DNA of 64,000 bases from contig NZ_CAJZAR010000030.1 of the NCBI RefSeq assembly GCF_914484835.1, positions 1-64,000 on the forward strand. Reading direction: 5' to 3'. This document shows positions 18,499 through 27,186 of this stretch, in pieces (position 1 is the first letter of the stretch; the number at the start of each line of letters is the position of its first letter). The notes beneath the pieces are model-generated. The model was given only the letters and a program-made list of their open reading frames with translations, made no database searches and was not told the origin of the DNA. The stretch is from Paraburkholderia tropica. GTDB lineage: Bacteria; Pseudomonadota; Gammaproteobacteria; Burkholderiales; Burkholderiaceae. Both the position numbers and the translations under genes were made by a program.

Positions 18499-18798
18499 TC
18501 AGTAACGCGCCATGCTCAGATAGCGCCCCGCATTGCGGCTCGCCTGCATGTTCGCCTGATACTCGCTGCCGAGCGCGACCTGCGCGGCGCGCGCGGCTTC
18601 GACGATGCGCGCGTCGATCTCGTGGATCGCCCGCAGCCGCGCCATGACTTCCTGAGACGGCTGCGCGCCGAGCGACGTCAGCAGCGGCGAGCGCTCGTTC
18701 GCGAGCTCCGTTGCGCGCTCCCACTCGCCGACGGCGGCCGCCAGCTCGAGGTCCTTCGTCATCGCCCAGATGCGCTCGATCGTGCTTACGTTCTGCAT
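18499..18798 (-). CDS. fliT: Flagellar export chaperone FliT
   Basis: A 99-residue all-helical protein beginning MQNVSTIERIWAMTKDLELA. Size, helical pattern and position directly after fliD identify it as FliT, the chaperone for the FliD cap and, in enterics, a brake on FlhDC. The ATG at 18798 has GGGAGCG upstream and lies 20 bp after fliD; the longer reading overlaps fliD and is rejected. FliT sequences are poorly conserved, so context carries much of the call. Confidence 0.85.
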   Translation of the reverse strand: MQNVSTIERIWAMTKDLELAAAVGEWERATELANERSPLLTSLGAQPSQEVMARLRAIHEIDARIVEAARAAQVALGSEYQANMQASRNAGRYLSMARY

Positions 18799-18818
18799 GT
18801 TTCGCTCCCTGCCGCGGG

Positions 18819-20405
18819 TTAGCTCTTGTTGGTGGCCAGCGCACCCGCGCTGTTGGTGCCGCCGAACAGCTGCGTGAGGTACTGCGAGTTGTTGTTCATC
18901 GTCGCCATCAGCGTGTCGAGCGCGGAGAACTTCTCCGTGTACATGCTCGTGAGCTGCGCCTGCCACGTGGTGAGCTGCGTCTGCTGGTTCGTCAGGCTCG
19001 TCAGGTCGGAGTTGATCGCGTCCGTACGGTTCTGGATGATACCGCCCGCCGACGTGTAGGTCGTGATGCTGTCGTCGAGCTGCGCGGCGATGCCGGTCGT
19101 CGGATTGAACAGCGAGGCCACGACCGACTGGTTGTTCTTCAGCGCGTCGCTCAGCGTCGTGTCGTCGACGGACAGCGTGCCGTCCGCCTGCAGCGTGATG
19201 CCGATAGCGGCCAGCGTCGACTTCGCCGTGCCGCTGCCCACGCCGCTGCCCACGATCTTGGCGAGCTGATTCTGGATCATGTTGACCGTCGAATCGCCGA
19301 GCAGCACGCCCTGCGAAGTCGAGGTCGACGAGTACGCCGTCAGCGAGTTCACCGTCGTGACGAGCGTGTTGTAGAGCGTGACGAAATTGTCGATCGCCGC
19401 GGATTCCGCGTCGGTGTCCTGCGCGATCGTCAGCGTCTGGGTCGTGCCGACGGCCGCCGACGTGAGGTTCACCGTCACGCCGGTCAGCGCGGATTTCACG
19501 GCATTCGTGTCGCTCGTCACGCCCACGCCGCCGAGCGTGAAGTAGGCGTTCTGGGCGGCCTGCGTCTGCGTCCAGCCCGAACCGGAAATGGTCGACTGGC
19601 TGGGGTTATACGTCTTGCCGCCGCTGTCCGTGGCGGTCAGGTCGCTGGCGCTCGAAATCGATCCGCCGGCGGTGGTCGTCACGGCGAGATTGTTCAGCGC
19701 GTCGGCGTTGCCGCTCGAATCGGTATTGGTGTCGTTGACCTTGATGCTGATGCCGTTCGACGCGCCGGTCGAGGACGATTGCAGCACGAGGTGGGCGCCG
19801 TCCGAGCCGGTCACCACGGTCGCGATCACGCCAGGATTGTCGCTGGCCGAATTGATCGCCGACGCGATGCCCGAAATCGTGCTGTTCGAACTGGTCAGGT
19901 TGATCGTGCTGGACTTGCCGTTGACGCTCAGCGTCATCGTGGCCGGGCCGGAGGCCAGGCTCGTGGTCGCCGTGTAGCCCCCCGAGGTCAGCACCTGGGT
20001 CGTGGCGACCTGCGACACGTTGAGCGAGTACGAGCCCGCGACTGCGCCGGTGGTCGCCGAGGCGGTCACGCCGGTGCCGCTCAGCGTGGTGGAAAACGTA
20101 CCGAGCGTCGCGCCGTCGCTCAGCGGCTCGACGGCTGCCTGCAACGCGGAAAGTGCCGCGGAGAGCGTGCCGTAGGCCGAGATCAGCGTGTTGTCCTGCG
20201 TCTGCGTGGCGGCGATGGTCGCAGCCTGGCCTGCAGTTTTCGCGTTGACGAGCGCAGTCACGAGCGAATTGGTGTCCATCGACGAATTCGTCGAGCCGCT
20301 GATGATCGACTGGGCGGCTGACTGCACCGTTGCGTTGGCGGCGGCTGTCGTGGTGGCGACGGCACTGGCGATCGCGCTGGTGGTGGATCCGGTTACGGTG
20401 GACAT
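18819..20405 (-). CDS. fliD: Flagellar hook-associated protein 2, filament cap FliD
   Basis: FliD caps the growing filament and folds exported flagellin. The 528-residue sequence has low-complexity Ser/Thr/Ala segments and the family N-terminal region (SIISGSTNSSMDTNSLVTAL, then LISAYGTLSAALSALQAAV). The C-terminal coiled-coil region (SDLTSLTNQQTQLTTWQAQL, YTEKFSALDTLMATMNNNSQ) is typical, including its near-terminal YLTQLFGG. It precedes fliT and follows fliC on the same strand, the standard late-gene order. Confidence 0.95.
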   Translation of the reverse strand: MSTVTGSTTSAIASAVATTTAAANATVQSAAQSIISGSTNSSMDTNSLVTALVNAKTAGQAATIAATQTQDNTLISAYGTLSAALSALQAAVEPLSDGATLGTFSTTLSGTGVTASATTGAVAGSYSLNVSQVATTQVLTSGGYTATTSLASGPATMTLSVNGKSSTINLTSSNSTISGIASAINSASDNPGVIATVVTGSDGAHLVLQSSSTGASNGISIKVNDTNTDSSGNADALNNLAVTTTAGGSISSASDLTATDSGGKTYNPSQSTISGSGWTQTQAAQNAYFTLGGVGVTSDTNAVKSALTGVTVNLTSAAVGTTQTLTIAQDTDAESAAIDNFVTLYNTLVTTVNSLTAYSSTSTSQGVLLGDSTVNMIQNQLAKIVGSGVGSGTAKSTLAAIGITLQADGTLSVDDTTLSDALKNNQSVVASLFNPTTGIAAQLDDSITTYTSAGGIIQNRTDAINSDLTSLTNQQTQLTTWQAQLTSMYTEKFSALDTLMATMNNNSQYLTQLFGGTNSAGALATNKS

Positions 20406-20483
20406 GAAAAGGCTCCGTGCGTCGGCAAGGCGGGTTAGCGCGGGTTAGCGTGCTGTAACGTGCGGTTGGAACGGGGTAACGCT

Positions 20484-20513
20484 AAAAACGACAATCGGGA
20501 GGCGAGCCTCCCG
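20484..20513 (-). terminator. Intrinsic terminator of fliC
   Basis: On the minus strand CGGGAGG and CCTCCCG form a 7-bp stem with a CTCG loop; one more flanking pair extends it. The sequence ATTGTCGTTTTTAGC follows. It lies 60 bp after the fliC stop and before fliD, so fliC is probably transcribed alone. The T-run starts 7 nt after the stem, which weakens the call slightly. Confidence 0.7.
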
Positions 20514-20572
20514 ACGGGTGCACGACCGGCGCGCGATGAACCGCGCGCCGTGTGCCTGCAGCGGGAAGCGCC

Positions 20573-21802
20573 TTACTGGAGGAGCTTCAGGATCTGCTGC
20601 GGCTGCGAGTTCGCTTGTGCCAGCACCGAGATACCCGCTTGCTGCAGAACCTGTGCCTTGCTCAGGTTCGCCGTTTCCTGCGCGAAGTCCGCGTCCTGGA
20701 TCGACGACTGTGCGCTTGCCAGGTCGGTCGACTGAGCTTGCTGCGTCGAGCCGATTGCGCTGAAGCGGTTTTGTGCCGCGCCGAGCGTTGCCTGCAGGTT
20801 GTTCAGCGTGGTCAGCGCGTTGTCGATCGATTCCATCGCCATGCTTGCGCCGCTTGCGGTGCTGATGTTGATGTCCGAAACCTTCGACGTCGTGTTGAGG
20901 TAGTCGATCTGTGCGCCGACTGCGTCGTCAGCTGCCGACGAGAAGCCAACGCTCGTGCTCGCGCCCGACATCGCCGTGTCGATTGCCGAAGCGAACGTCG
21001 AACCTGCTGCACCTGCCGAAGCTGCGCTCGAATCGATGACGGCGTTGCCGTTCGCATCCGACGTGACGCCTGCGCCCGAGAACGCTGCCGAGACGTCTGC
21101 GTAGCTGACAGCCTGGTTGTTCTGGTCCGTCAGGGTGAAGCCGCCGCTGCCGTCCGACAGAACGTTGATCGTCGTGATCGTTGCCGGGCCAGCCGTCGTT
21201 GCGCCGCCAGCGTCCGAGCTCAGCGCGCCGGTCGAGTCGAGCGACAGGTTCGTGAACGAACCCAGCGTGTTGCCAGCTTGCGGAACGCCCGTGCCGAGGT
21301 TGGCCGACGACATGTCTTGCGACAGGTTCAGCGTGATCGACTGACCGACGTTTGCGCCGACCTGGAACGTGACCGTGCCCATCGAGCCGTCGAGCAGGTT
21401 CATGCCGTTGTACGTCGTTTGCGACGCAATACGGTTCACTTCCGAGATCTGCTGCGTCACTTCCTTCTGGAGTGCTGCACGATCGTCGTCGGTCATCGAA
21501 CCGTTAGCTGCTTGCGTAGCCAGCTGGCGGATACGTTGCAGGCTGCTCGTCAGCGAAGCCAGACCGCTCGATGCGGTTTGGACCATCGACGTACCGTCGT
21601 TCGAGTTCGACACGCCCTGATTCAGACCGTTGATCTGGGTCTGCATGATGTTCGAGATCGCCAGACCTGCTGCATCGTCTGCCGCGCTGTTGATGCGCTT
21701 GCCCGACGAGAGGCGCGTGATCGCCTGCGAAAGTGCGCTACCCGAGCCCGTCAGATTCTGCTGCGAGACGAGCGAGTTGATGTTGGTATTGATTCCAAGC
21801 AT
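20573..21802 (-). CDS. fliC: Flagellin
   Basis: The major filament subunit, 409 residues. Conserved D0/D1 ends are clear: MLGINTNINSLVSQQNL and SSGKRINSAADDAAGLAISN at the N-terminus, and QSSIQDADFAQETANLSKAQ with ISVLAQANSQPQQILKLLQ at the C-terminus. The middle (about 175-310) is a short Ser/Thr/Ala-rich surface domain offering many O-glycosylation sites. The ATG at 21802 follows GGAGAA by 6 nt; a longer upstream reading is only an open frame. It is driven by a sigma-28 promoter. Confidence 0.97.
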   Translation of the reverse strand: MLGINTNINSLVSQQNLTGSGSALSQAITRLSSGKRINSAADDAAGLAISNIMQTQINGLNQGVSNSNDGTSMVQTASSGLASLTSSLQRIRQLATQAANGSMTDDDRAALQKEVTQQISEVNRIASQTTYNGMNLLDGSMGTVTFQVGANVGQSITLNLSQDMSSANLGTGVPQAGNTLGSFTNLSLDSTGALSSDAGGATTAGPATITTINVLSDGSGGFTLTDQNNQAVSYADVSAAFSGAGVTSDANGNAVIDSSAASAGAAGSTFASAIDTAMSGASTSVGFSSAADDAVGAQIDYLNTTSKVSDINISTASGASMAMESIDNALTTLNNLQATLGAAQNRFSAIGSTQQAQSTDLASAQSSIQDADFAQETANLSKAQVLQQAGISVLAQANSQPQQILKLLQ

Positions 21803-22241
21803 GGATATTCTCCAGATGGGGCCAGTCAGCCCTGGTAACGGCAGCGGTGCGATGGCCGGCCGCCTTGTTTGTGATAACGACCCGGCCTGGAAAATCTTTA
21901 GCGACGCGCCCAATTCCTTACACGATTGATGCGGATATTTCACGCGGACAGGGCGTGGGCCAGTCGCCGCAACAGCCCGCGCACGCTGGGCTGGCGCGGG
22001 TTTCGAGCGGGTTCGGCACGGTGGCGCGACGGAGGCGGAAATACCGCGTCTTTGATCGGCGATTTCGCGTGGCGATGCGTATTGCTTTAATTGCCGCAAT
22101 AACGTCATGACATTCCGCGCCGGGCGCGCGAGCCACCTTACGCCTGGCTAACCGACACGCCGCGCAATATCCGATCGGCAGAATTGAGCCGTGCTATGCG
22201 CTCAGATCGAGCCGTCGTCGCGCGAGCGCATCGCTTAATCT
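21803..22241. other. 439-bp divergent region between fliC and the TPR/GT-B gene
   Basis: It holds the fliC leader and promoter on the minus strand. On the plus strand I see no convincing promoter for the downstream TPR gene and no additional ORF with coding character. Confidence 0.5.
21873..21900 (-). promoter_or_regulatory. Sigma-28 (FliA) promoter of fliC
   Basis: The minus strand reads TAAAG, 14 nt, GTCGTTATC. The -35 core matches the FliA consensus exactly and the spacing is canonical; the -10 (consensus GCCGATAA) keeps 5 of 8 positions. It ends 71 bp before the fliC start codon, leaving a leader with the GGAGAA ribosome-binding site. Confidence 0.78.
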
Positions 22242-24197
22242 GTGCAGCCTCCCCCTGCTGCGATCACTGTGACTGCAACCCGCTCTCCCTCGCTCCCGTC
22301 CATTCTGAGCGAAGCCGCGACCCTCGGCCTCAGCCAGCGGTTCGAAGAAGCCCTGGCGCTGCTGGCGCCGCTCGTCGGCGCCGCGGCCACGTCCGAGGAC
22401 GCCCAGCGGATCGATGCGCTCGAACTCGCCGCCGCGTGCGCGATGCGTGCGGGCCAGGCTGCGCAGGCGCACGCGCTCTGGCAGCGCTGCATCGAAGCGA
22501 AGCCGGATTGCGCCACCGCGCATCACGGCCTCGGCTTGATCCACGCGGCACACGGAAAGCCCGCCGAAGCGGAAGCGTCCTGGCGCAAGGCGATCGCGGC
22601 GCATCCGCAGTTCGCGCTCGCGCATCACGACCTCGGCAATCTGCTGCGCGAACGCGGTCAGCTCGACGAAGCCGAAGAGGCGTTTCGCCAGGCGCTGCTC
22701 GCGCAGCCGCAGTATCCCGAGGCGCTCAACAATCTCGCCGCGCTCTATAAACAGCGCGGCCGCAATCAGGAAGCCGAACTCGCCTGCCGTCTCGCGCTGC
22801 AGATGCGCCCGGATTACGTGGAGGCGCTCAACAATCTCGGTTGCGTGCTCGCCGCGCTCAAGCGTGTGCCCGAAGCGGAAAACGCCTACCGCCAGACGCT
22901 CGCGCTGCGCCCCGACTTCGCAGAAGCGCACTACAACCTCGGTTGCCTGCTGCACGCGACGGAGCGGCTGGCCGATGCCGAATCCGCCTATCGCGACGCG
23001 CTCAGGCTGGCGCCGAACCGCGTCGAAGCGGCCAACAATCTGGGCTGCACGCTGCTCGCGCGCGGGCGTCTGCACGATGCGCTTGCCGCGTTTCACCACG
23101 CGCTCACGCTGCGCGCCGATATCGCCGAAACGCATTTCAACATCGGCAGCATCATGAAAGAACTCGGCGAGCTCGAACACGCCGAAACCGCCTATCGCCG
23201 CGCGCTCGCGCTACGCCCGGATTACGGCGATGCGATGTTCCGGCTCGCCATGCTGCTCATCAGCGTGGGACGTTTCGAGGAAGGCTTTCTGCTCTACGAA
23301 TGCCGTTACGGCATGCCCGGCTTCGCGCCGCACGCGACGCAGTCGATGCTGCCGTGCGCGCGCTGGCAAGGTGAGCCGCTCGACGGGAAATCGCTGCTCG
23401 TCTGGCAGGAGGACGGGCTCGGCGACATGCTGCAGTTCGGCCGTTATCTGCGCATGCTGAAGGCCCGCGGCGCGGCGCGCGTCGAGTTTGCGTGCATGCC
23501 GCCGCTGCACGCCTTGTTCGCCGATGCCGATGGCGTCGACGCCGTGCTCAGTCACGAAGCCGCGATCGCGCTCGCGCGCGCCGGCGAATTCGATTACTGG
23601 ATCAGTCCGCTGAGCGCGCCGCTGCGCCTCGGCACCACGCCCGATACGATTCCGCCGCCGCTGCGCATCGCGCCGCGACCGGCGCGCGTCGAGCATTGGC
23701 GCGCGCGCCTCGACGAACTGGGCGCGGGGCCGCGCATCGGCCTCGTCTGGAAGGGCAACCCGAAACATCACAATGACGCGCACCGCTCGTTGCCGCTGCT
23801 CAACGCGCTCTCGCCGCTCTGGAGCCTGCCGGGCGCGAAGTTCGTGAGCCTGCAAAAAGGCGCGGGGGAAGACGAGGCGCTGTCCTTGCCGGCGTTTTTC
23901 CCGATCCTGCCGCTCGGCGCGGAACTCGGCGATTTCACCGACACGGCGGCGCTGATCGCGCAACTCGATCTCGTGATTTGCGTGGATACCTCGACGGCGC
24001 ATCTCGCGGCGTCGCTCGGGAAACCGTGCTGGGTGCTGCTGCCGTCGTACGACGTCGACTGGCGCTGGATGCATGGCCGCGACGACTCGCCGTGGTATCC
24101 GGGGACGGTCCGGCTGTTCAGACGCGGACGGGATGAGCCGTGGCCCGCCGTCGTGGAGCGCGTGCGCGTGGCGTGCGCCGAGTGGCTGGGCGTGTGA
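22242..24197 (+). CDS. TPR protein with a C-terminal GT-B (heptosyltransferase/GT9-like) domain, candidate flagellin glycosyltransferase
   Basis: A 651-residue protein with about nine TPR units between residues 60 and 360 (repeats ending in ALxxxP and YxEALNNLA). The C-terminal domain (about 370-650) has LLVWQEDGLGDMLQFGRYLR, GLVWKGNPKHHNDAHRSLPL and CVDTSTAHLAASLGKPCWVL, the nucleotide-sugar-binding face of GT-B enzymes. DWRWMHGRDDSPWYPG near the end is also typical. It is divergent from fliC, matching the FlmG-like idea of a TPR domain that holds flagellin. Start: GTG at 22242 or GTG at 22269; neither has a strong ribosome-binding site. Confidence 0.82.
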   Translation: MQPPPAAITVTATRSPSLPSILSEAATLGLSQRFEEALALLAPLVGAAATSEDAQRIDALELAAACAMRAGQAAQAHALWQRCIEAKPDCATAHHGLGLIHAAHGKPAEAEASWRKAIAAHPQFALAHHDLGNLLRERGQLDEAEEAFRQALLAQPQYPEALNNLAALYKQRGRNQEAELACRLALQMRPDYVEALNNLGCVLAALKRVPEAENAYRQTLALRPDFAEAHYNLGCLLHATERLADAESAYRDALRLAPNRVEAANNLGCTLLARGRLHDALAAFHHALTLRADIAETHFNIGSIMKELGELEHAETAYRRALALRPDYGDAMFRLAMLLISVGRFEEGFLLYECRYGMPGFAPHATQSMLPCARWQGEPLDGKSLLVWQEDGLGDMLQFGRYLRMLKARGAARVEFACMPPLHALFADADGVDAVLSHEAAIALARAGEFDYWISPLSAPLRLGTTPDTIPPPLRIAPRPARVEHWRARLDELGAGPRIGLVWKGNPKHHNDAHRSLPLLNALSPLWSLPGAKFVSLQKGAGEDEALSLPAFFPILPLGAELGDFTDTAALIAQLDLVICVDTSTAHLAASLGKPCWVLLPSYDVDWRWMHGRDDSPWYPGTVRLFRRGRDEPWPAVVERVRVACAEWLGV

Positions 24198-24208
24198 GGC
24201 GGGTGTCG

Positions 24209-24257
24209 CGGTCTGGCGGGCGCGTTTTGGCGGGCGGTCTGGCGGGCGCGTTTTGGC
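24209..24257. repeat. Two tandem 23-bp direct repeats
   Basis: The 23-bp sequence starting CGGTCTGGCGGGCGCG occurs at 24209-24231 and again at 24235-24257, with a 3-bp spacer. It lies just after the TPR/GT-B stop codon and before the tRNA-linked terminator. It is probably a simple slippage duplication. Confidence 0.6.
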
Positions 24258-24273
24258 AGACACAAAACGCGGC

Positions 24274-24312
24274 GCAAAAAACAAAGGCCCCAGGCTTTCG
24301 CCATAGGGCCTT
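24274..24312 (-). terminator. Terminator that originally followed tRNA-Arg, now cut off by the inserted element
   Basis: On the minus strand AAGGCCC and GGGCCTT close a 15-nt loop and TGTTTTTT follows. It lies 27 bp beyond the CCA end of the tRNA fragment in the left repeat. In the uninterrupted chromosome it would directly follow the tRNA-Arg gene, whose intact copy is now 9.75 kb away. Confidence 0.7.
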
Positions 24313-24338
24313 GCTCGATACCGCGTGATGCTAAATTC

Positions 24339-24383
24339 TGGCGCGCCCGGCTGGGATCGAACCAGCAACCCCTGCCTTCGGAG
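24339..24383. repeat. attL: 45-bp direct repeat, tRNA-Arg 3' fragment
   Basis: Identical over 45 bp to the 3' part of the intact tRNA-Arg at 34089-34133: CCA end, acceptor 3' strand, T arm, variable loop and the anticodon loop with its 3' stem. The flanking bases differ on both sides (C/T left, A/G right). No 5' half is present, so this copy is not a functional tRNA. Confidence 0.93.
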
Positions 24384-24492
24384 AGTCGGAAAAGCTGTTT
24401 TTGGGTGTAAATGAGCGTCTCGCACACCGTTTAAAATCAATGGCTTAGTAATTCACTGTTCTGGCGAGTATTTGCATGTTCAGCGCAGGATC

Positions 24493-24528
24493 TGCCCTAG
24501 CTTTGCCCTAGGTTATACTTTTGCCCTA
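24493..24528. repeat. Three TGCCCTA repeats near attL, candidate integrase arm sites
   Basis: TGCCCTA occurs at 24493-24499, 24504-24510 and 24522-24528, just before the integrase gene. TGCCCTG and TGCCCTA recur near the right end at 34014 and 34025, in the same orientation. Repeated short motifs inside both ends are what arm-type integrase sites look like. Confidence 0.5.
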
Positions 24529-24545
24529 CTTGCAGGGGTGAGGGC

Positions 24546-25841
24546 ATGGGGCAGAAGTTCAAAATCGACCGCGACTTCATGCGGGCAATCAAGCCGACCG
24601 GCAAGTATCAGGAATTCGTGGATTCGGTCGAGCGTGGATTCGTTGTCAAAGTGACGCCGGCGGGCACAGTCTCGTACACGATCCGGTGGACGAAACCCGA
24701 CGGAAAGCAGGGGCGCCGTGTTATCGGCTACTGGCCTGAGAAAGATCCCAAGCCGATGCGCGACCTTGTGAAGGTCGAGTTGCGCGACGTGGATAAGCGC
24801 GGCGACACAACGGCGGACGTCCTTGAGCGTCGCCGACGCAAGGTAGAGGCCGAGAAGATTACGGGCACGCCGACCCTCGCGGCGTTCATAAATGACCGCT
24901 ACGCCGACTGGCTGACGGCCAACACCCGGAGCAGCGCCGCGACTCTCGCGCGCCTGCGCAAGTCGTTCGCGGACCACCTCGACAAGCCACTCGGCGAATT
25001 CAACGGCTGGATCATAGAGAAATGGCGATCCGGCCGCATCAAGGCGGGAATCGGCGCGGCCACGGTCAATCGCGATCTGTCCGCGCTGCGCGGCCTGTTC
25101 TCTCGCGCGCTCGAATGGGGCGTGATTGCTGAACACCCAATGCGGACGGTCAAGGCATTGCAAGCGCCCAGTGGCAAGGTACGCTGGCTGTCAGACGATG
25201 AGGAAAGCCGCTTGCGAGCTGCGCTCGATGCCCGGGAGGAACGCGAAAGGAAGGGGCGCGAAAGCGCGAATGCCTGGCGGGCGGCGCGCGGCTACGATCT
25301 CATGCCGGGTTTGCGCAAACCGGCGTTTGTCGACCACCTCAAGCCTGCGGTGCTGCTCTCGATCAATACCGGCTTGCGGCAAGGTGAACTGCTCAAGCTC
25401 GACTGGCAACACGTCAATCTCGACCGCGCAATCCTCACCGTAATCGACGCCTCGGCAAAGTCCGGGCGGCAGCGGCATATTCCGCTCAACACCGAGGCCT
25501 TGACAACGCTCAGGGCGTGGCGGGAGCAGTCCAATCACTCGATTGTTTTCGCGAGTGCAGATGGCGGCGTGCGCGTGGACGTCAAAACGGCATGGCAAAA
25601 GCTGCTAAAGGACGCCAAGATCACCAACTTCCGATGGCACGACATGCGACACCATTTCGCGTCGCGTCTTGTGATGGCGGGCGTGGACCTCAACACGGTG
25701 CGCGAGTTACTGGGCCATGCAGATTTAGCGATGACGCTACGCTACGCACACCTCGCGCCCGAGCATCTATCGGCCGCAGTGGCAAAGCTGAATCGACCGA
25801 CACCCAGCACAGAAGGAAATGCACGTGAGGCCAGTCAATGA
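24546..25841 (+). CDS. int: Tyrosine-recombinase integrase
   Basis: A 431-residue phage-type site-specific recombinase that would insert and excise the element at tRNA-Arg. The N-terminal part (about 1-100) resembles the arm-binding domain, and a SAM-like core-binding domain follows (TLAAFINDRYADWLTANTRS). The catalytic residues are readable: Arg in INTGLRQGELLKL, Lys in SAKSGRQRHIPL, HxxR in FRWHDMRHHFASRL, His in LLGHADLAMTLRYAHL, and its Tyr as nucleophile. It lies 162 bp inside attL and points into the element. Its stop overlaps the next start (ATGA). Confidence 0.95.
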   Translation: MGQKFKIDRDFMRAIKPTGKYQEFVDSVERGFVVKVTPAGTVSYTIRWTKPDGKQGRRVIGYWPEKDPKPMRDLVKVELRDVDKRGDTTADVLERRRRKVEAEKITGTPTLAAFINDRYADWLTANTRSSAATLARLRKSFADHLDKPLGEFNGWIIEKWRSGRIKAGIGAATVNRDLSALRGLFSRALEWGVIAEHPMRTVKALQAPSGKVRWLSDDEESRLRAALDAREERERKGRESANAWRAARGYDLMPGLRKPAFVDHLKPAVLLSINTGLRQGELLKLDWQHVNLDRAILTVIDASAKSGRQRHIPLNTEALTTLRAWREQSNHSIVFASADGGVRVDVKTAWQKLLKDAKITNFRWHDMRHHFASRLVMAGVDLNTVRELLGHADLAMTLRYAHLAPEHLSAAVAKLNRPTPSTEGNAREASQ

Positions 25842-26506
25842 ATAAGCCAGGCAGCCGCATTTCGCTTGATCTGCTCCAAGACCATCACGGCCTGCACTTC
25901 AGTGGCGATGTGCGCGACCGCTTGTCTGCTACCTACGGGCAAGCGAAAGCAGTCGCCGCTCCGGTAATTGACGGCGATGCTCATGCATTCGTTGATGCGC
26001 TTGAAGATCTTGCCCGCGAGCTTTTTCAGCGCATCGGCAAAGTACCTCATTCGCAGAAGAAACGGACACAACTTCTCCATTCCATTTCCACGCAGGCCCA
26101 GCGAATAAATAAATCGCTTCGGGAGTTGGACCGCGAAGCATTGCTATGCCTCAGATCCGCTATGGCGAGTGAGTACGAAGCCGACCCGAGAATATATGCC
26201 AGGCATTTCGACGTGGAGCTAGACATTCCAGAGCTATTTCGTCAATTGAGGGCGCTGTCACGAGCCTCCACCGCAGCGGCGGAGTCTCTTCCGGCCCATG
26301 ACTTCAAAGCGAACGAACCTAGGCTAGTCGCTGCGCTGCGCATGAAGAAGATGTTTGATGACGCGGGCATCGGGGCCGAATTCAATCGGTCGCGAAACGG
26401 GTTCGCGGTGCTAGCGATAACCGAAATCCTTTCGCTAGCGGGCTCCTATAAAGGCGACCCCGCATACTGGCTTAAGAAAGCTGGCGCGCCCCTATCAAAA
26501 ATCTAA
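25838..26506 (+). CDS. Hypothetical protein coupled to the integrase
   Basis: A 222-residue, mostly helical, soluble protein whose ATG overlaps the integrase stop codon. I do not recognise a family. Features are a charged, helix-forming middle (HSQKKRTQLLHSISTQAQRI) and a C-terminal part (YKGDPAYWLKKAGAP). No signal peptide or membrane segment is seen. Translational coupling suggests co-expression with the integrase. A directionality or control role is possible, but nothing in the sequence shows one. Confidence 0.7.
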   Translation: MNKPGSRISLDLLQDHHGLHFSGDVRDRLSATYGQAKAVAAPVIDGDAHAFVDALEDLARELFQRIGKVPHSQKKRTQLLHSISTQAQRINKSLRELDREALLCLRSAMASEYEADPRIYARHFDVELDIPELFRQLRALSRASTAAAESLPAHDFKANEPRLVAALRMKKMFDDAGIGAEFNRSRNGFAVLAITEILSLAGSYKGDPAYWLKKAGAPLSKI

Positions 26507-26631
26507 CAGGCCGTCAAGGAAATAGCCGGTTAATCTTGGCCGTGCTTTTCTGCTCGCTTTCGATATTCGAAATCTAGACTCGCGCTCACGGTTGTTCATC
26601 AGAGCAATCGAATATTCAGAGGCGAGAAAAG

Positions 26632-26853
26632 ATGGAAAAAAGCTACACCATTCCGCAGTTTTGCGCGGCCTACCATTTCAGCCGCGTCTACTACTACACC
26701 CTCAAAGCCCAGGGCAAAGCACCGAAAGAGCTGCGCCTCGGTCGCCGCGTGGTTATCACGCACAAGTGCGCCGAAGAATGGGAAGCCCGAATGCTCGCGG
26801 AACAGACTGCCGGGCAATCGTGCCACGAGGCTCCGGCCACTCATGCAGCCTAA
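26632..26853 (+). CDS. Small HTH protein of AlpA/excisionase type
   Basis: A 73-residue protein, MEKSYTIPQFCAAYHFSRVY then LRLGRRVVITHKCAEEWEAR. This is the winged-helix layout of MerR-like excisionases and AlpA activators: a helix-turn-helix reading an identifier-like motif, then a short wing (LGRRVVI). In satellites such as P4-like elements these proteins activate or direct excision. A GAGGCGAGAAAAG stretch lies just upstream of the ATG. The call rests on pattern only. Confidence 0.7.
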   Translation: MEKSYTIPQFCAAYHFSRVYYYTLKAQGKAPKELRLGRRVVITHKCAEEWEARMLAEQTAGQSCHEAPATHAA

Positions 26854-26865
26854 TCAGAGGTGGAC

Positions 26866-27186
26866 ATGATGCAAAAGAATAAGGGCGCCGGCCAGGGCGC
26901 CCTCGGAACTGCTCAAACCAAAAACAACATCGCGGATTCTACCGCCGAAGTCGCCCCTCTGGTGCGTTTCCTTGATGCGGTGAAGAACCCGAGCGAACGC
27001 CTGCGCGTGGACGTGAAGGAATACCGCGGCAACACCTACATCGACATCCGCGTCTGGTACGTGACTGACGACGGCGACTATCGACCGTCGAGCAAGGGCG
27101 TCATGTTCAAGCCCGCACTGGCGGCCGAGCTGATGCGCGGACTCGCGCTCGCGGCGCACTCCTTCGATCCGAAGGGGGTGAACTGA
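26866..27186 (+). CDS. PC4/p15-like single-stranded nucleic-acid-binding protein
   Basis: A 106-residue protein. The segment from about residue 40 (RLRVDVKEYRGNTYIDIRVW) through DDGDYRPSSKGVMFKPALAA resembles the transcriptional coactivator p15/PC4 fold: a strand-rich ssDNA-binding surface followed by a helix. Bacterial copies occur often in phages and mobile elements. The ATG at 26866 has AGAGGTGG just upstream; GTG 26860 and ATG 26869 are alternatives. Its stop TGA overlaps the next ATG by one base, so the two are coupled. Confidence 0.72.
   Translation: MMQKNKGAGQGALGTAQTKNNIADSTAEVAPLVRFLDAVKNPSERLRVDVKEYRGNTYIDIRVWYVTDDGDYRPSSKGVMFKPALAAELMRGLALAAHSFDPKGVN

Noticed and set aside
24339..24383. 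A second tRNA-Arg at the left end of the element
   Set aside because: Only the 3' 45 bases are present; the D arm and the 5' acceptor strand are missing, so it cannot fold as a tRNA.
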